This document shows, one piece after another, positions 8,975 to 16,922 of a stretch of 48,619 nt of DNA. Source of the DNA: a virus. Below the pieces are notes generated by a model, which worked only from the letters and a program-made list of their open reading frames with translations, ran no database searches and was not told the DNA's origin. Location of the stretch: positions 1 through 48,619 of the IMG/VR virus record IMGVR_UViG_3300021389_000040. The stretch is one strand, 5' to 3'. How positions within the stretch are numbered: position 1 is the first letter of the stretch; each line of letters opens with the position of its first letter. The position numbers were made by a program, and so were the translations under genes.

Positions 8975-9002
8975 TTGACAACCTACTACCAATAGGTATA
9001 AC
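8975..9002 (+). promoter_or_regulatory. Strong sigma70 promoter for the major capsid gene
   Basis: TTGACA at 8975-8980, a 16-base spacer and TATAAC at 8997-9002 match consensus in 11 of 12 positions. It lies just after the scaffold stop and about 230 bases before the capsid ATG. It would give extra transcription of the most abundant virion protein. Confidence 0.65.
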
Positions 9003-9006
9003 TGTA

Positions 9007-9050
9007 GGTAAGATTAAAGGCCCCTTTTTGGACAACCCCTTAATCTTACC
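9007..9050 (+). promoter_or_regulatory. Long stem-loop at the 5' end of the capsid leader
   Basis: GGTAAGATTAA at 9007-9017 pairs perfectly over 11 bases with TTAATCTTACC at 9040-9050 around a 22-base loop. The predicted transcription start is at about 9009, so the stem would form at the very 5' end of the mRNA. The leader then runs unstructured to 9232, with a second small hairpin (ACACT, loop GCGT, AGTGT) at 9184-9197. A role in mRNA stability is inferred. Confidence 0.6.
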
Positions 9051-9232
9051 TATTTCTACTAAATAGACGAATAACAATCAAAGACTACCCGAATCTAATT
9101 GGGCCTCGCACAGGTTGATCCCCAGATGTGACACCCCATATTAAACGGCCTCTGCTGATAGTGGTTTGTTCTCATGTGATGCTACACTGCGTAGTGTCTC
9201 TACATATCCGCCATAACACAAAGGAATTTAAT

Positions 9233-10306
9233 ATGGCTTTCGCATCTGCACCAGGCTACGGCAACCTGCCTAATGGCAACTTCTCCCCCGTAATTTATTC
9301 TAAAAAAGTACAGTTGGCTTTCCGCAAGAAAACCACTGTTGCTGATATCACCAACTCGGACTACTTTGGTGAAATCTCGGCTCAAGGTGATACCGTTCGT
9401 ATTATCAAAGAACCAGAGATCTCGGTAAGTCCATATGCTCGTGGTACCCAGATTACTGCACAGGACCTGACTGACGAAGACTTCTCGCTCACCGTAGACA
9501 AAGCTAACTACTTTGCATTTAAAACGGATGACATTGAAGAGAAGCATTCGCATGTAAACTTCATGGATCTTGCCACTAACCGTGCAGCCTACCGCTTGGC
9601 TGACCAGTACGACCAGGAAGTTCTTGGCTACCTGTCGGGTTATAAGCAGTCGGCAGTACACGACAGTGCTGATACAGTTAATGACCAAGTAAATGGTACC
9701 AAGGCTATTACTACTGCTGGTAGCGACGAATTGCTGACTTCGATGAAGTTGACAAAAGGCTCGTTTGGTAACATCACTACTGCTTCGGCAGGCAACCACT
9801 CGATTCCTGTTGCAGCCCGTCTGCCAGGTGCCACCGCGTTGCCAACGGAATACGTATCCCCAGTGATGCTTATCAACCGCATGGGACGTCTTCTGGACCA
9901 ACAGAATGTGGACAAGGCTGGTCGTTGGTTGGTCATTGACCCAGTTATGATGGAAGTACTTTCGGACGAAGATTCGCGTTTTATGAATGCGGACTTTGGT
10001 GACTCGGGTGCTCTCCGTAACGGTTTGGTAATCAATAACTGGAATGGTTTCCGTGTGTACCTCTCCAACAACCTGCCTCAGGCTGGTGGTGGCGCGGCTA
10101 CTTCGGGTGCTACCAACCAGAACACTGACTACGGTGTTATTGTTGCTGGTCATGATTCGGCTGTTGCTACTGCAGAGCAGATTAATAAGACCGAGACTTA
10201 CCGTGACCCTGACAGCTTTGCTGACATTGTTCGTGGTATGCACCTCTACGGTCGTAAGATCCTGCGTCCTGAGGCTATTGCAACAGCAAAATATAACCTT
10301 GCGTAA
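9233..10306 (+). CDS. Major capsid protein
   Basis: The 357-residue product forms the icosahedral shell. It starts MAFASAPGYGNLPNGNF, and the N-terminal region with QGDTVRI, SPYARGTQIT and DEDFSLTVDKANYFAF is typical of P22-coat/N4-gp56-type HK97-fold capsid proteins. The frame is open back to 9128, but the ATG at 9233 has a good AAAGGAATT ribosome binding site and gives the expected N-terminus. Codon use is rich in TCG and CTG compared with neighbouring genes, as expected for a very highly expressed protein. Confidence 0.93.
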   Translation: MAFASAPGYGNLPNGNFSPVIYSKKVQLAFRKKTTVADITNSDYFGEISAQGDTVRIIKEPEISVSPYARGTQITAQDLTDEDFSLTVDKANYFAFKTDDIEEKHSHVNFMDLATNRAAYRLADQYDQEVLGYLSGYKQSAVHDSADTVNDQVNGTKAITTAGSDELLTSMKLTKGSFGNITTASAGNHSIPVAARLPGATALPTEYVSPVMLINRMGRLLDQQNVDKAGRWLVIDPVMMEVLSDEDSRFMNADFGDSGALRNGLVINNWNGFRVYLSNNLPQAGGGAATSGATNQNTDYGVIVAGHDSAVATAEQINKTETYRDPDSFADIVRGMHLYGRKILRPEAIATAKYNLA

Positions 10307-10313
10307 GGTCTTT

Positions 10314-10335
10314 AGGTGCCCCTTCGGGGGCACTT
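10314..10335 (+). terminator. UUCG-loop hairpin after the capsid gene
   Basis: GTGCCCC at 10316-10322 and GGGGCAC at 10327-10333 form a seven-base perfect stem closing TTCG. Two weaker pairs extend it to 10314-10335. The following TTACTTTAC is only moderately T-rich, so it may be a leaky terminator or a 3' stabiliser that sets capsid mRNA levels. Confidence 0.5.
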
Positions 10336-10373
10336 ACTTTACAACAAGCATGTGAATTCAAAAGGAATCCTAA

Positions 10374-10781
10374 ATGGCTATTTCACAATCTCTCCGTAAC
10401 CGAGCTATCGTAATCGAAAAAGAAGTCTCTTTGGCTGCTACTTCGGGTACGACTGTCGGTGTCTCTGTACCCGCAGGCACTTTGATTATTGCTGCTGGTT
10501 TTGAACCCTCGGTAGCAGTACCAGATGTTACTACATACACTCTGGATGTCACCGATGGCACTACCGTATTTGCTAACGACTTGAATTTTGATAATACTGC
10601 TGCTGGGACGGTAAAGCTTGGTACTACGGCTGGACTGGTTTCGGCTGCTGATACCATTGATGTGGTTACGACCATTTCAGGTACCCCTGGTGTAATCACG
10701 GGTCGAGTCTTTATCGTTGCAATTGATGTCAATGAGTCTGTACGCCCTGCTGCAGAAGTTGACAGAGACGTACTGGCTTAA
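10374..10781 (+). CDS. Probable head decoration or minor structural protein
   Basis: The 135-residue protein is rich in Val, Thr, Ala and Gly, with little charge and repeated beta strands (TVGVSVPAGTLIIAAGFEP; TYTLDVTDGTTVF). It directly follows the capsid gene behind AAAGGAATCC. This is the usual place for capsid decoration or head-completion proteins. I recognise no named family, so the role comes from position and composition. Confidence 0.65.
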   Translation: MAISQSLRNRAIVIEKEVSLAATSGTTVGVSVPAGTLIIAAGFEPSVAVPDVTTYTLDVTDGTTVFANDLNFDNTAAGTVKLGTTAGLVSAADTIDVVTTISGTPGVITGRVFIVAIDVNESVRPAAEVDRDVLA

Positions 10782-10787
10782 TAAAAT
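10759..10787 (+). promoter_or_regulatory. Strong sigma70 promoter before the tail genes
   Basis: TTGACA at 10759-10764, a 17-base spacer and TAAAAT at 10782-10787 match 11 of 12 consensus positions. The promoter lies across the end of the preceding gene. Its start point, at about 10794, falls just before the hairpin at 10797. Confidence 0.6.
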
Positions 10788-10796
10788 AAGTCTCCT

Positions 10797-10832
10797 GGGG
10801 TTAGCTTAGTGCTAGCCCCATTCTCTCTTTTA
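10797..10832 (+). terminator. Rho-independent terminator-like hairpin
   Basis: GGGGTTAGC at 10797-10805 pairs with GCTAGCCCC at 10811-10819, with one G-T pair and loop TTAGT. The T-rich tail ATTCTCTCTTTT follows. It would end capsid-region transcripts, yet it lies immediately after a strong promoter, so it could also be a 5' stem-loop on the new transcript. Confidence 0.6.
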
Positions 10833-10845
10833 AAAGGGTAATTAG

Positions 10846-11217
10846 ATGGCAAGTCTAGACAACAGGGTTTTTGATAATGGTTTGTCTGTGTTGGACACAG
10901 AAGCAAACAAAATTATCATCACCTCTCAAGAACCTACCACTTATACAGAAGCAAACTCAACGTATGCTCTTGGTAACAGCACCTCTCTGTCAATTGGGGC
11001 TCCACAAGATCGCTCTGGTGGTGGGAGAGAAGTTGTTGTAGCTGCTATCACCGATGGGTCCGTTACGGCTTCTGATACAGCCACTCACTACGCTATTGTA
11101 GATACAGTTAATAGTAGGTTGCTAGCTACAGGTTCTCTCTCGGCAACTCAAGTAGTCACCTCGGGTAACACATTTACGTTGTCTTCTGTAACTATCGGCA
11201 TCCCTGATCCAGCATAA
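10846..11217 (+). CDS. Small virion structural protein of a marine-phage type
   Basis: The 123-residue protein begins [19 protein letters not shown] and contains [18 protein letters not shown] and a beta-rich C-terminal half ending in IGIPDPA. I recognise this pattern from structural proteins between capsid and tail genes of marine alphaproteobacterial phages. The exact role, head-tail or fibre base, is not known. It starts behind AAAAGGGTAATTAG, just after the hairpin at 10797. Confidence 0.7.
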   Translation: MASLDNRVFDNGLSVLDTEANKIIITSQEPTTYTEANSTYALGNSTSLSIGAPQDRSGGGREVVVAAITDGSVTASDTATHYAIVDTVNSRLLATGSLSATQVVTSGNTFTLSSVTIGIPDPA

Positions 11218-11228
11218 GGCAAATAAAA

Positions 11229-11591
11229 ATGGTTACTCTCGTAAACAGAGCCAAGATGACCACTGCCACCACTGGCACTGATACGATTACCCTTGGCACT
11301 GCCGAGAGTGGCTATCAATCCTTTGCTGATGCTGGTGTAGTTGATACTGATGTGGTGCGCTACGTCATCGAAGATGGTACGGCTTGGGAGATTGGCACAG
11401 GAATCTACACCGCCTCTGGCACCCTTACGCGGGTGCTGGGTGAAAGTTCTACGGGGGCTCTGCTGAACCTGACGGGCAGTGCGGTGGTTTATGTATCGGC
11501 TACGGCTGCTGACTTCACCCAAAGCATCGACGGTGGTTCTGCAAGTACGGTCTACATCGCGGCACAATCTATTGACGGGGGAACAGCATAA
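11229..11591 (+). CDS. Small beta-rich tail or fibre-associated protein
   Basis: This 120-residue protein has the motif [20 protein letters not shown] followed by [16 protein letters not shown]. This pattern is common in small phage proteins encoded next to tail fibres. The frame is compact, its stop overlaps the next ATG, and GC content rises here relative to upstream genes. It is probably a structural accessory of the fibre module that follows. Confidence 0.65.
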   Translation: MVTLVNRAKMTTATTGTDTITLGTAESGYQSFADAGVVDTDVVRYVIEDGTAWEIGTGIYTASGTLTRVLGESSTGALLNLTGSAVVYVSATAADFTQSIDGGSASTVYIAAQSIDGGTA

Positions 11592-12199
11592 TGGCTGACC
11601 AAATCCAACTTCGCCGTGACACGGCTGCTAACTGGACGAGCGCCAATCCTACGCTCGCATCGGGGGAGTTCGGCCTAGAGACTGATACTGACCAATTTAA
11701 GGTTGGAGACGGTACGACCGCTTGGACCTCCTTGGGTTACGGTGGTATCCAAGGACCGCAGGGTATTCAGGGTATCCAAGGCGAGACTGGTCCGCAGGGT
11801 CCACAAGGCGAACCCGGTGAAGTAACTGCCGATGGTGTATTTACCCTGACCAACAAGACCTTGGTAGCGCCAATCCTTGAAGGCACCGTTGTCGAAGAAG
11901 TCTACGCTTGGACTGCAACCACTGGCGCTGTGACTACGGAATTGGAACCAACCAACGGCTCTGTCCAAACGGTTACTCTGACAGGCTCAATCACGTCGCT
12001 GACTGATAACATTGCCGCTGGTGAAGCTATCACGCTCATCATTGACGATGGTACTGCTTACACGATCACATGGCCAACAACGACATGGGTAAACAACGCT
12101 GGTGATGCTCCTACGCTGGCCACTGACGCCGTGACAGTCATTGCACTGTGGAAGGTATCGACCACGCTCTATGGCGCACTTGTAGGGGATGGTTCATAA
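11591..12199 (+). CDS. Tail fibre protein with collagen-like stretch
   Basis: The 202-residue product has an N-terminal domain (IQLRRDTAANWTSANPTLA, EFGLETDTDQFKVGDGTTAW; residues 4-50) found at the start of many phage fibre and tropism proteins. A collagen-like GPQGIQGIQGETGPQGPQGE stretch at about 54-75 favours a trimeric rod. A beta-rich C-terminal domain follows. Its stop shares TAATG with the next gene, so the two are probably made together as parts of one receptor-binding structure. Confidence 0.75.
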   Translation: MADQIQLRRDTAANWTSANPTLASGEFGLETDTDQFKVGDGTTAWTSLGYGGIQGPQGIQGIQGETGPQGPQGEPGEVTADGVFTLTNKTLVAPILEGTVVEEVYAWTATTGAVTTELEPTNGSVQTVTLTGSITSLTDNIAAGEAITLIIDDGTAYTITWPTTTWVNNAGDAPTLATDAVTVIALWKVSTTLYGALVGDGS

Positions 12200-13113
12200 T
12201 GCTGTGGTCTAAGGTTATTGGTGCTGGTGGGGCGAGTGGTGCGAGTGGTGCTACGATCCTGTCCGTAGAGACTCCAACAGGAGTGGTAAATTGGACAGGT
12301 TCAGAGCCGTTGGTTCTTGACACGTTTGGAGAATACGGGGTCACGGCCCTATCCGACGAGACGATAGTTGTGAAGACGTGGGGCGGCGGTGGGGCTTGTG
12401 GCTACGACTATCAGCAGGGCATAACCTCCACCTCAAGTCAGGCTTCTGGTGCTGGAGGTGGCTACAGCGAAGCGAACCTGCTTCTAGTCTCCGGCACACA
12501 GTATATAATGCAGGTCGGTCAGGGCGGGGCGCGGACAACCGACACATCAGACAATGGTGCGACCTATCTGGCAGGTGGCGTAAACTCTTCTTTCGGTGGA
12601 ACACAGGGCGGTGGCTACACCGGAGTGTTTCTATCGTCCGTTAGCCAAGCCAACGCACTGCTTATTGCGGGCGGCGGAGGCAGTGGTGGTGAAGCAGGCT
12701 TCGACACCTCCTTTGGTCCGGGGGGCGGCCTTACAGGCGGAGGCGGTAACGATAGCAATCAGTCCGGTACAGGGGGGACTCAAGCGTCGGGCGGAAGCCC
12801 TTCTCTCTATAACTTTGCAACTGCTGGGGCAGCGCTTCGCGGTGGCGGTGGCGGAGTTACGCCGGCAAATCAGGCGTCTCTTGGCGGCGGTGGCGGTGGA
12901 TACTTCGGCGGAGGCGGTGGGAATGTGGGCGGTGGTGGTGGTGGGTCAGGGTTTGTGTCGACAAATCCGGCTATTACTAGCGGGACAACGACCATCGGCT
13001 CCGGTTCCTCTCCGGCAAATGCAGCCGATCCGGAAAGAGGTACTTCGGGTAACGGCGGTGTGCCGGGGACAACGTCCGGAAGCGACGGCAAAATCATCTT
13101 GAGCGTAGCGTAG
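12199..13113 (+). CDS. Glycine-rich tail fibre / receptor-binding protein
   Basis: About 304 residues, dominated by Gly-Gly-Gly runs interspersed with Ser, Thr and Ala (residues 90-290), like the glycine-rich fibre-tip domains of phage adhesins. Residues 20-45 carry WTGSEPLVLDTFGEYGV, the usual beta lead-in. The frame is open from 12148, but ATG 12199 overlaps the previous stop as TAATG and gives a sensible N-terminus. GC content is much higher than in the surrounding genome. Probably a receptor-binding tip exchanged between phages. Confidence 0.75.
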   Translation: MLWSKVIGAGGASGASGATILSVETPTGVVNWTGSEPLVLDTFGEYGVTALSDETIVVKTWGGGGACGYDYQQGITSTSSQASGAGGGYSEANLLLVSGTQYIMQVGQGGARTTDTSDNGATYLAGGVNSSFGGTQGGGYTGVFLSSVSQANALLIAGGGGSGGEAGFDTSFGPGGGLTGGGGNDSNQSGTGGTQASGGSPSLYNFATAGAALRGGGGGVTPANQASLGGGGGGYFGGGGGNVGGGGGGSGFVSTNPAITSGTTTIGSGSSPANAADPERGTSGNGGVPGTTSGSDGKIILSVA

Positions 13114-13122
13114 GAGGCTTAA

Positions 13123-13551
13123 ATGCCACATCTGAAGATCACAAACGGCCAGCCTGAGATTTACTCAATCGGGCAACTACGTCGTGACAATCCGAACACG
13201 TCCTTCCCGAAATCGCCGAGTGACGCGCTTCTGGCAGACTGGGGCGTCTACCCCTACACCGTGCAGGATCAGCCGACGGTTGACTACATGACCCAGACGC
13301 TCAAGCCGACTTCACTTGCAGAGGTCAATGGTGCATGGACCCAAGGGTGGGAAGTCATCAACATGTCCGTCGAGGACGCAGGGCGCAACATCAGACCGCA
13401 CCGTGACAACCTACTGCAACAGACCGACTGGATGGCCCTGAGCGATATCACGATAGAGCCGTATTGGCGTGAATACAGGCAACAGTTGCGCGACGTGACC
13501 GCCCAAGAGGGCTTCCCCTACGCGGTCATCTGGCCCACCAAACCGGAGTAA
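13123..13551 (+). CDS. Tail fibre assembly chaperone-like protein
   Basis: The 142-residue protein ends with a domain (residues 95-142: RDNLLQQTDWMALSDITIE, YRQQLRDV, GFPYAVIWP) typical of the small phage tail assembly chaperone family (Phage_tail_APC-type). These help fold or attach the adhesin encoded just upstream. It lies nine bases after the glycine-rich fibre gene and shares its high GC content, so fibre and chaperone probably moved together. Confidence 0.7.
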   Translation: MPHLKITNGQPEIYSIGQLRRDNPNTSFPKSPSDALLADWGVYPYTVQDQPTVDYMTQTLKPTSLAEVNGAWTQGWEVINMSVEDAGRNIRPHRDNLLQQTDWMALSDITIEPYWREYRQQLRDVTAQEGFPYAVIWPTKPE

Positions 13552-13554
13552 TCA

Positions 13555-14382
13555 ATGCTTGGCTTTTCCCCTCTCGCCTCTGCTACGCTAGGTGATGATG
13601 GGGTTGTACTGGGTACAACCCTGGTACCTACACAAATTATTACTTCACCTGTAGTAGTCTCTGTTTCTAATCTCTTGCAGGCTCAGGCTTTACTTGTCAC
13701 GGCTATTGTGAGTAGTAGCCCCACCCTTTCCGGTGCCACCTTGCTGGTAGAGCACTCTCTCGGTGGTTCTGATATATTCCTTGGGACCCCTCTAGTTGGG
13801 ACCCCCACCCTAGTACTTAACCACAGCCTAGCGGGACAAGGGGTCTTAACTCTAAATCCCAACATAGGCCTTATTTCTCTGGGTGCCGTTCAAGCACTTA
13901 CTGGTGAAAGTGTACTTCTTGGGGTTCCAGATCTAAGCACCCCAGATCTAAGCCTGCTACTAAATATACTTGCCTCCAGTTTTAATACCCAAAACCCTAC
14001 CCTTGGCCCCAGTTCTATTGCACAGGGACATAGCCTTCTAGCACAACTGGTTGTAACCCCTGATCCTACCGTGGGTCCAATAAGTCTCGTACAAGGGCAA
14101 ACCTTTGTTTTAAGTGCTGTTACCTCTGGTAGTGTCTCGGTGGGGTCCCCACAACTTATTACCACCTCAACCCTTGTTCCTCTGTTGGTAGTGGCTGGTA
14201 CCCCCGTGATTTCTTTATCGGGGTTAACCCAAAGAATCTTTGTGGTCTCAGATTTTAGCCTAAACAGGGTTGGTTATGTGGGCTCAGAGGCTAGAAGGTC
14301 TGCTTATGTTAATGCCACACTCCCTAGGTACGCACAGATACCACATAACAGCAAAGAAGAAAGATCTGTAAATGAGTCTTAG
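13555..14382 (+). CDS. Repetitive structural protein of the tail region
   Basis: The 275-residue protein begins MLGFSPLASATLGDDG, a start I recognise from marine phage tail-region proteins. Residues 20-230 consist of irregular hydrophobic repeats of the form P-x-L-x3-L-x5-L, with Ser, Thr and Val dominating. It ends in a basic tail. Composition returns to the genome average after the GC-rich module. It overlaps the next gene by 11 bases. The function is unknown; a fibre or tail-sheath-like structural role is plausible. Confidence 0.6.
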   Translation: MLGFSPLASATLGDDGVVLGTTLVPTQIITSPVVVSVSNLLQAQALLVTAIVSSSPTLSGATLLVEHSLGGSDIFLGTPLVGTPTLVLNHSLAGQGVLTLNPNIGLISLGAVQALTGESVLLGVPDLSTPDLSLLLNILASSFNTQNPTLGPSSIAQGHSLLAQLVVTPDPTVGPISLVQGQTFVLSAVTSGSVSVGSPQLITTSTLVPLLVVAGTPVISLSGLTQRIFVVSDFSLNRVGYVGSEARRSAYVNATLPRYAQIPHNSKEERSVNES

Positions 14383-14695
14383 ATGGCCACCAAAGGATAA
14401 AGATGAGACCCTAGACTACAGTCTTGATTGGTCTAGGGCCCTAGACGCAGGGGAGACCTTGGTTAGCATTAACTGGTCTCTTGTGAACTCTCTAGATGCA
14501 AAAGTTCCTCTTGGCCCTGGTATTACCGTAGAGGGTCTTCGTAATCTAACTCAAACTCAAACAAACACAGTTGCGACCATTTATCTATCTGGGGGTTTTG
14601 ATAACCAGGAGTACAAGCTTTTTTGCACCGCAACCACTTCTTTGGGTCGGGTTAAAGAGCGTTCTGTAAAAATCCGCATTAGGGAGTATAACTAA
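14372..14695 (+). CDS. Fibre-tail adaptor-like protein
   Basis: The 107-residue protein has the start WPPKDKDETLDYSLDWSRAL and a beta-rich body ending in RSVKIRIREY. This matches small phage fibre-tail adaptor proteins that attach fibres to the tail hub. It overlaps its neighbours at both ends, consistent with a tightly coupled tail operon. Confidence rests on the recognisable N-terminal motif and the context. Confidence 0.65.
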   Translation: MSLRWPPKDKDETLDYSLDWSRALDAGETLVSINWSLVNSLDAKVPLGPGITVEGLRNLTQTQTNTVATIYLSGGFDNQEYKLFCTATTSLGRVKERSVKIRIREYN

Positions 14696-15384
14696 TGAGT
14701 TATCATTTTCTTGGCCTAGTTAATGACATCAACAGACGTCTTAATGAAGTAGAGCTTACAACGACAAACTTTGCTTCCTGCACGGGGTTTTACTCCTTTG
14801 CCAAGGATGCTGTAAACAGCTCCCTTCGGGACATTAATACACAGACATTTGAGTGGCCATTCAACCACGACACCCAGAGAGAGCAGTTACACCCAGGGGA
14901 TGTACGGTACTTTATTCCACGGGAAGTTAAAACCCTAGACATAGATTCTTTCCGTATTGTGCGGGATGATGATCTGGGAAATGCCACTGTAAAACTTCGT
15001 ATCCTGTCTTATGAGGATTATCTCTCTAAGTTTGTAGACTACCAATACAGAGAAGATGAAAGTGTTAGGGGGCTACCACAGTCTGTTTTTAGGTCCCCCT
15101 CTTTAGAGTTTGGTGTTGTCCCACCCCCAGATAAAGAGTACACAATTGAGTATGAGTATTACAGAAACCCAGTGCCCCTAAACCTACATTCAGACGTACC
15201 AACAGTACCTAGTGAGTTTAGAAACGTTGTTGTAGATGGTGCGATGTCTTATGTATACTCTTTTAGGGGAGACACAGAGAGCTCTCAGTTAAGTACCCAG
15301 AAGTTTCAAATGGGGCTTAAGAGCATGAGAACCCTTTACATCAATAGGTATGAGTACCTAAGAGATACTAGGATATCCTTCTAA
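14695..15384 (+). CDS. Head-tail adaptor (gatekeeper-type) protein
   Basis: The 229-residue protein resembles podoviral adaptor proteins that form the ring below the portal. It is mostly helical at the N-terminus (LVNDINRRLNEVELTT), has a central beta insertion (FIPREVKTLDIDSFRI), and a C-terminal helix rich in Tyr and Arg. It lies before the nozzle-type gene and overlaps it by one base, the usual adaptor-nozzle order. Residue-level homology cannot be proven from the sequence alone. Confidence 0.65.
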   Translation: MSYHFLGLVNDINRRLNEVELTTTNFASCTGFYSFAKDAVNSSLRDINTQTFEWPFNHDTQREQLHPGDVRYFIPREVKTLDIDSFRIVRDDDLGNATVKLRILSYEDYLSKFVDYQYREDESVRGLPQSVFRSPSLEFGVVPPPDKEYTIEYEYYRNPVPLNLHSDVPTVPSEFRNVVVDGAMSYVYSFRGDTESSQLSTQKFQMGLKSMRTLYINRYEYLRDTRISF

Positions 15385-16922
15385 TGCCTACACAGTGGCA
15401 AACATTCCCAGTGGAGTTTAAGGGGGGTCTCATCTCAAACATGAGTCCTCTCCAGCAGGGCTTAAACGCCGTGGGCTCTGCTATTCAACTTCAAAACTTT
15501 GAACCCTCTAAATTTGGTGGTTATAAAAAGGTTTTGGGTTTCTCCAAGTACTTTTCTGAGCTAGTTCCAGGTACTGGACCCATGCTTGGAGTAAAGGTAG
15601 CCAACGCAGATAAAGTTATCGCAGTTAGGAAGAATGAAGATAACCTCTCTGAGTACTACATTAATGGTGTGTCTTGGGTTTCCCTTGGTGCAGCAACCTC
15701 TTTGGGGGGTAAAGTGCGTGGAGAGTCTTTTAACTTTAATGGTACACACAAGATCTTCTTTGTGGATGGCGTAAACAAACCCGCACTCTTTGAAGATGAC
15801 ACAGACACCCTTTCATTTCTTACTGTACCCTCCAGCGTAGAGGGGGGTTCTCAAGTGGTTGTGTATAAAAATCACGTCTTTGTTGCAAAGAACACTGAGC
15901 TCTCTTTCTCTGCGCCCTTTGATGAGTCTGACTGGTCTGTTGCGAATGGTGGGGGTACGGTTAATATTGGTCACGCTATCACAGGACTTATTGTGTTTAG
16001 AGATCAACTTATTGTATTCAGCCGAAATAAGATCTCAAGATTGGTTGGTAACTCTGTCGCAGACTTTCAACTACTCCCAATTACTGCTGATATCGGTTGC
16101 CTCTACCCAGATACAATTCAAGAAGTTGGTGGGGACATCATGTTCCTGGCCCCAGACGGGCTTAGGTTGCTGGGGGCTACTGAGCGTATTGGGGACTTTG
16201 GTTTAGAGGTTGCATCCGACCCTATCAGCAAAGAGACACTGCGTTTTATCAACACCACACAAACTTTCTCTAGTGTTGTTCTCAGAGAAAAAGCTCAGTA
16301 TAGGATCTTTTCCTACATCGAGTCTGTCACAGAGAGTAGTGCTGAGGGTCTGCTAGCTACAAAGTTCTCCGATCAGGGTGCGGTTGGTATGGCTTGGGCC
16401 TCTCTTAAGGGGTTTAAGGTATCTTGTGCCGATGGTAGATATGTGCCCAATAAAGAGGTAGTCGTCTTTGCGAATGAAGATGGTTATGTGTATCGCATGG
16501 ACACCCAGTCAAGTCGAGATGGCAACCCCATTGAGGCGATTTACCAGTCCCCCTTTATGCCTATAACAGACCCACAAAAACGTAAAACACTTTATAAGAT
16601 GGCGTTGTATACCGACACTGCAGGTACTTTCACTGTAGACGTCAACATCTTGTTTGACATCCATGCTATTAGCAATTATAATAGTAAGGTACAGGCCCCC
16701 ACAATTCGCCTAGAGAGTGCCTCAGCTGGTGTGTCTATTTATGGCCTAAGTACCACATTGTATGGGGCTGCAATATACGGTGGAGAACTAGACAAGGTTT
16801 ATGATACTCCACTGGTTGGTTCAGGTAAAACCTTTTCTCTTAGGATTGAAGATAATAGCACTAACCCATCTTTTACACTAGATACAGCCGTTTTTGAGTT
16901 TAGAGAGCAGGACAGACAATGA
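15384..16922 (+). CDS. Tail nozzle / stabilisation protein
   Basis: The 512-residue protein is beta-rich. Its N-terminal pattern (FKGGLISNMSPLQQG, LQNFEPSKFGGYKKV) and propeller-like repeats (GLIVFRDQLIVFSRNKISRL; GGDIMFLAPDGLRLLG) are typical of podoviral nozzle or P22 gp10-like tail proteins. These close the channel below the adaptor and contact the host envelope. It overlaps the fibre gene by four bases (ATGA). Confidence 0.7.
   Translation: MPTQWQTFPVEFKGGLISNMSPLQQGLNAVGSAIQLQNFEPSKFGGYKKVLGFSKYFSELVPGTGPMLGVKVANADKVIAVRKNEDNLSEYYINGVSWVSLGAATSLGGKVRGESFNFNGTHKIFFVDGVNKPALFEDDTDTLSFLTVPSSVEGGSQVVVYKNHVFVAKNTELSFSAPFDESDWSVANGGGTVNIGHAITGLIVFRDQLIVFSRNKISRLVGNSVADFQLLPITADIGCLYPDTIQEVGGDIMFLAPDGLRLLGATERIGDFGLEVASDPISKETLRFINTTQTFSSVVLREKAQYRIFSYIESVTESSAEGLLATKFSDQGAVGMAWASLKGFKVSCADGRYVPNKEVVVFANEDGYVYRMDTQSSRDGNPIEAIYQSPFMPITDPQKRKTLYKMALYTDTAGTFTVDVNILFDIHAISNYNSKVQAPTIRLESASAGVSIYGLSTTLYGAAIYGGELDKVYDTPLVGSGKTFSLRIEDNSTNPSFTLDTAVFEFREQDRQ

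Noticed and set aside
9112-9130. Shared CCCCAGATGTG in the leaders at about 9120 and 19084
   Set aside because: Eleven bases in only two places with no common flanking structure; too weak to call a regulatory site.
9128-9232. N-terminal extension of the capsid frame
   Set aside because: It lies in the structured leader, has no ribosome binding site at its start, and the ATG at 9233 gives the typical capsid N-terminus.
9200-10333. Long minus-strand frame over the capsid gene (377 codons)
   Set aside because: It is a mirror of the highly biased capsid codons and its product is rich in Val, Thr, Ser and Arg without any domain.
12341-13131. Several long frames opposite or beside the glycine-rich fibre gene
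   Set aside because: They follow from the GC-rich Gly codons; products are Pro/Arg-rich and lack ribosome binding sites.
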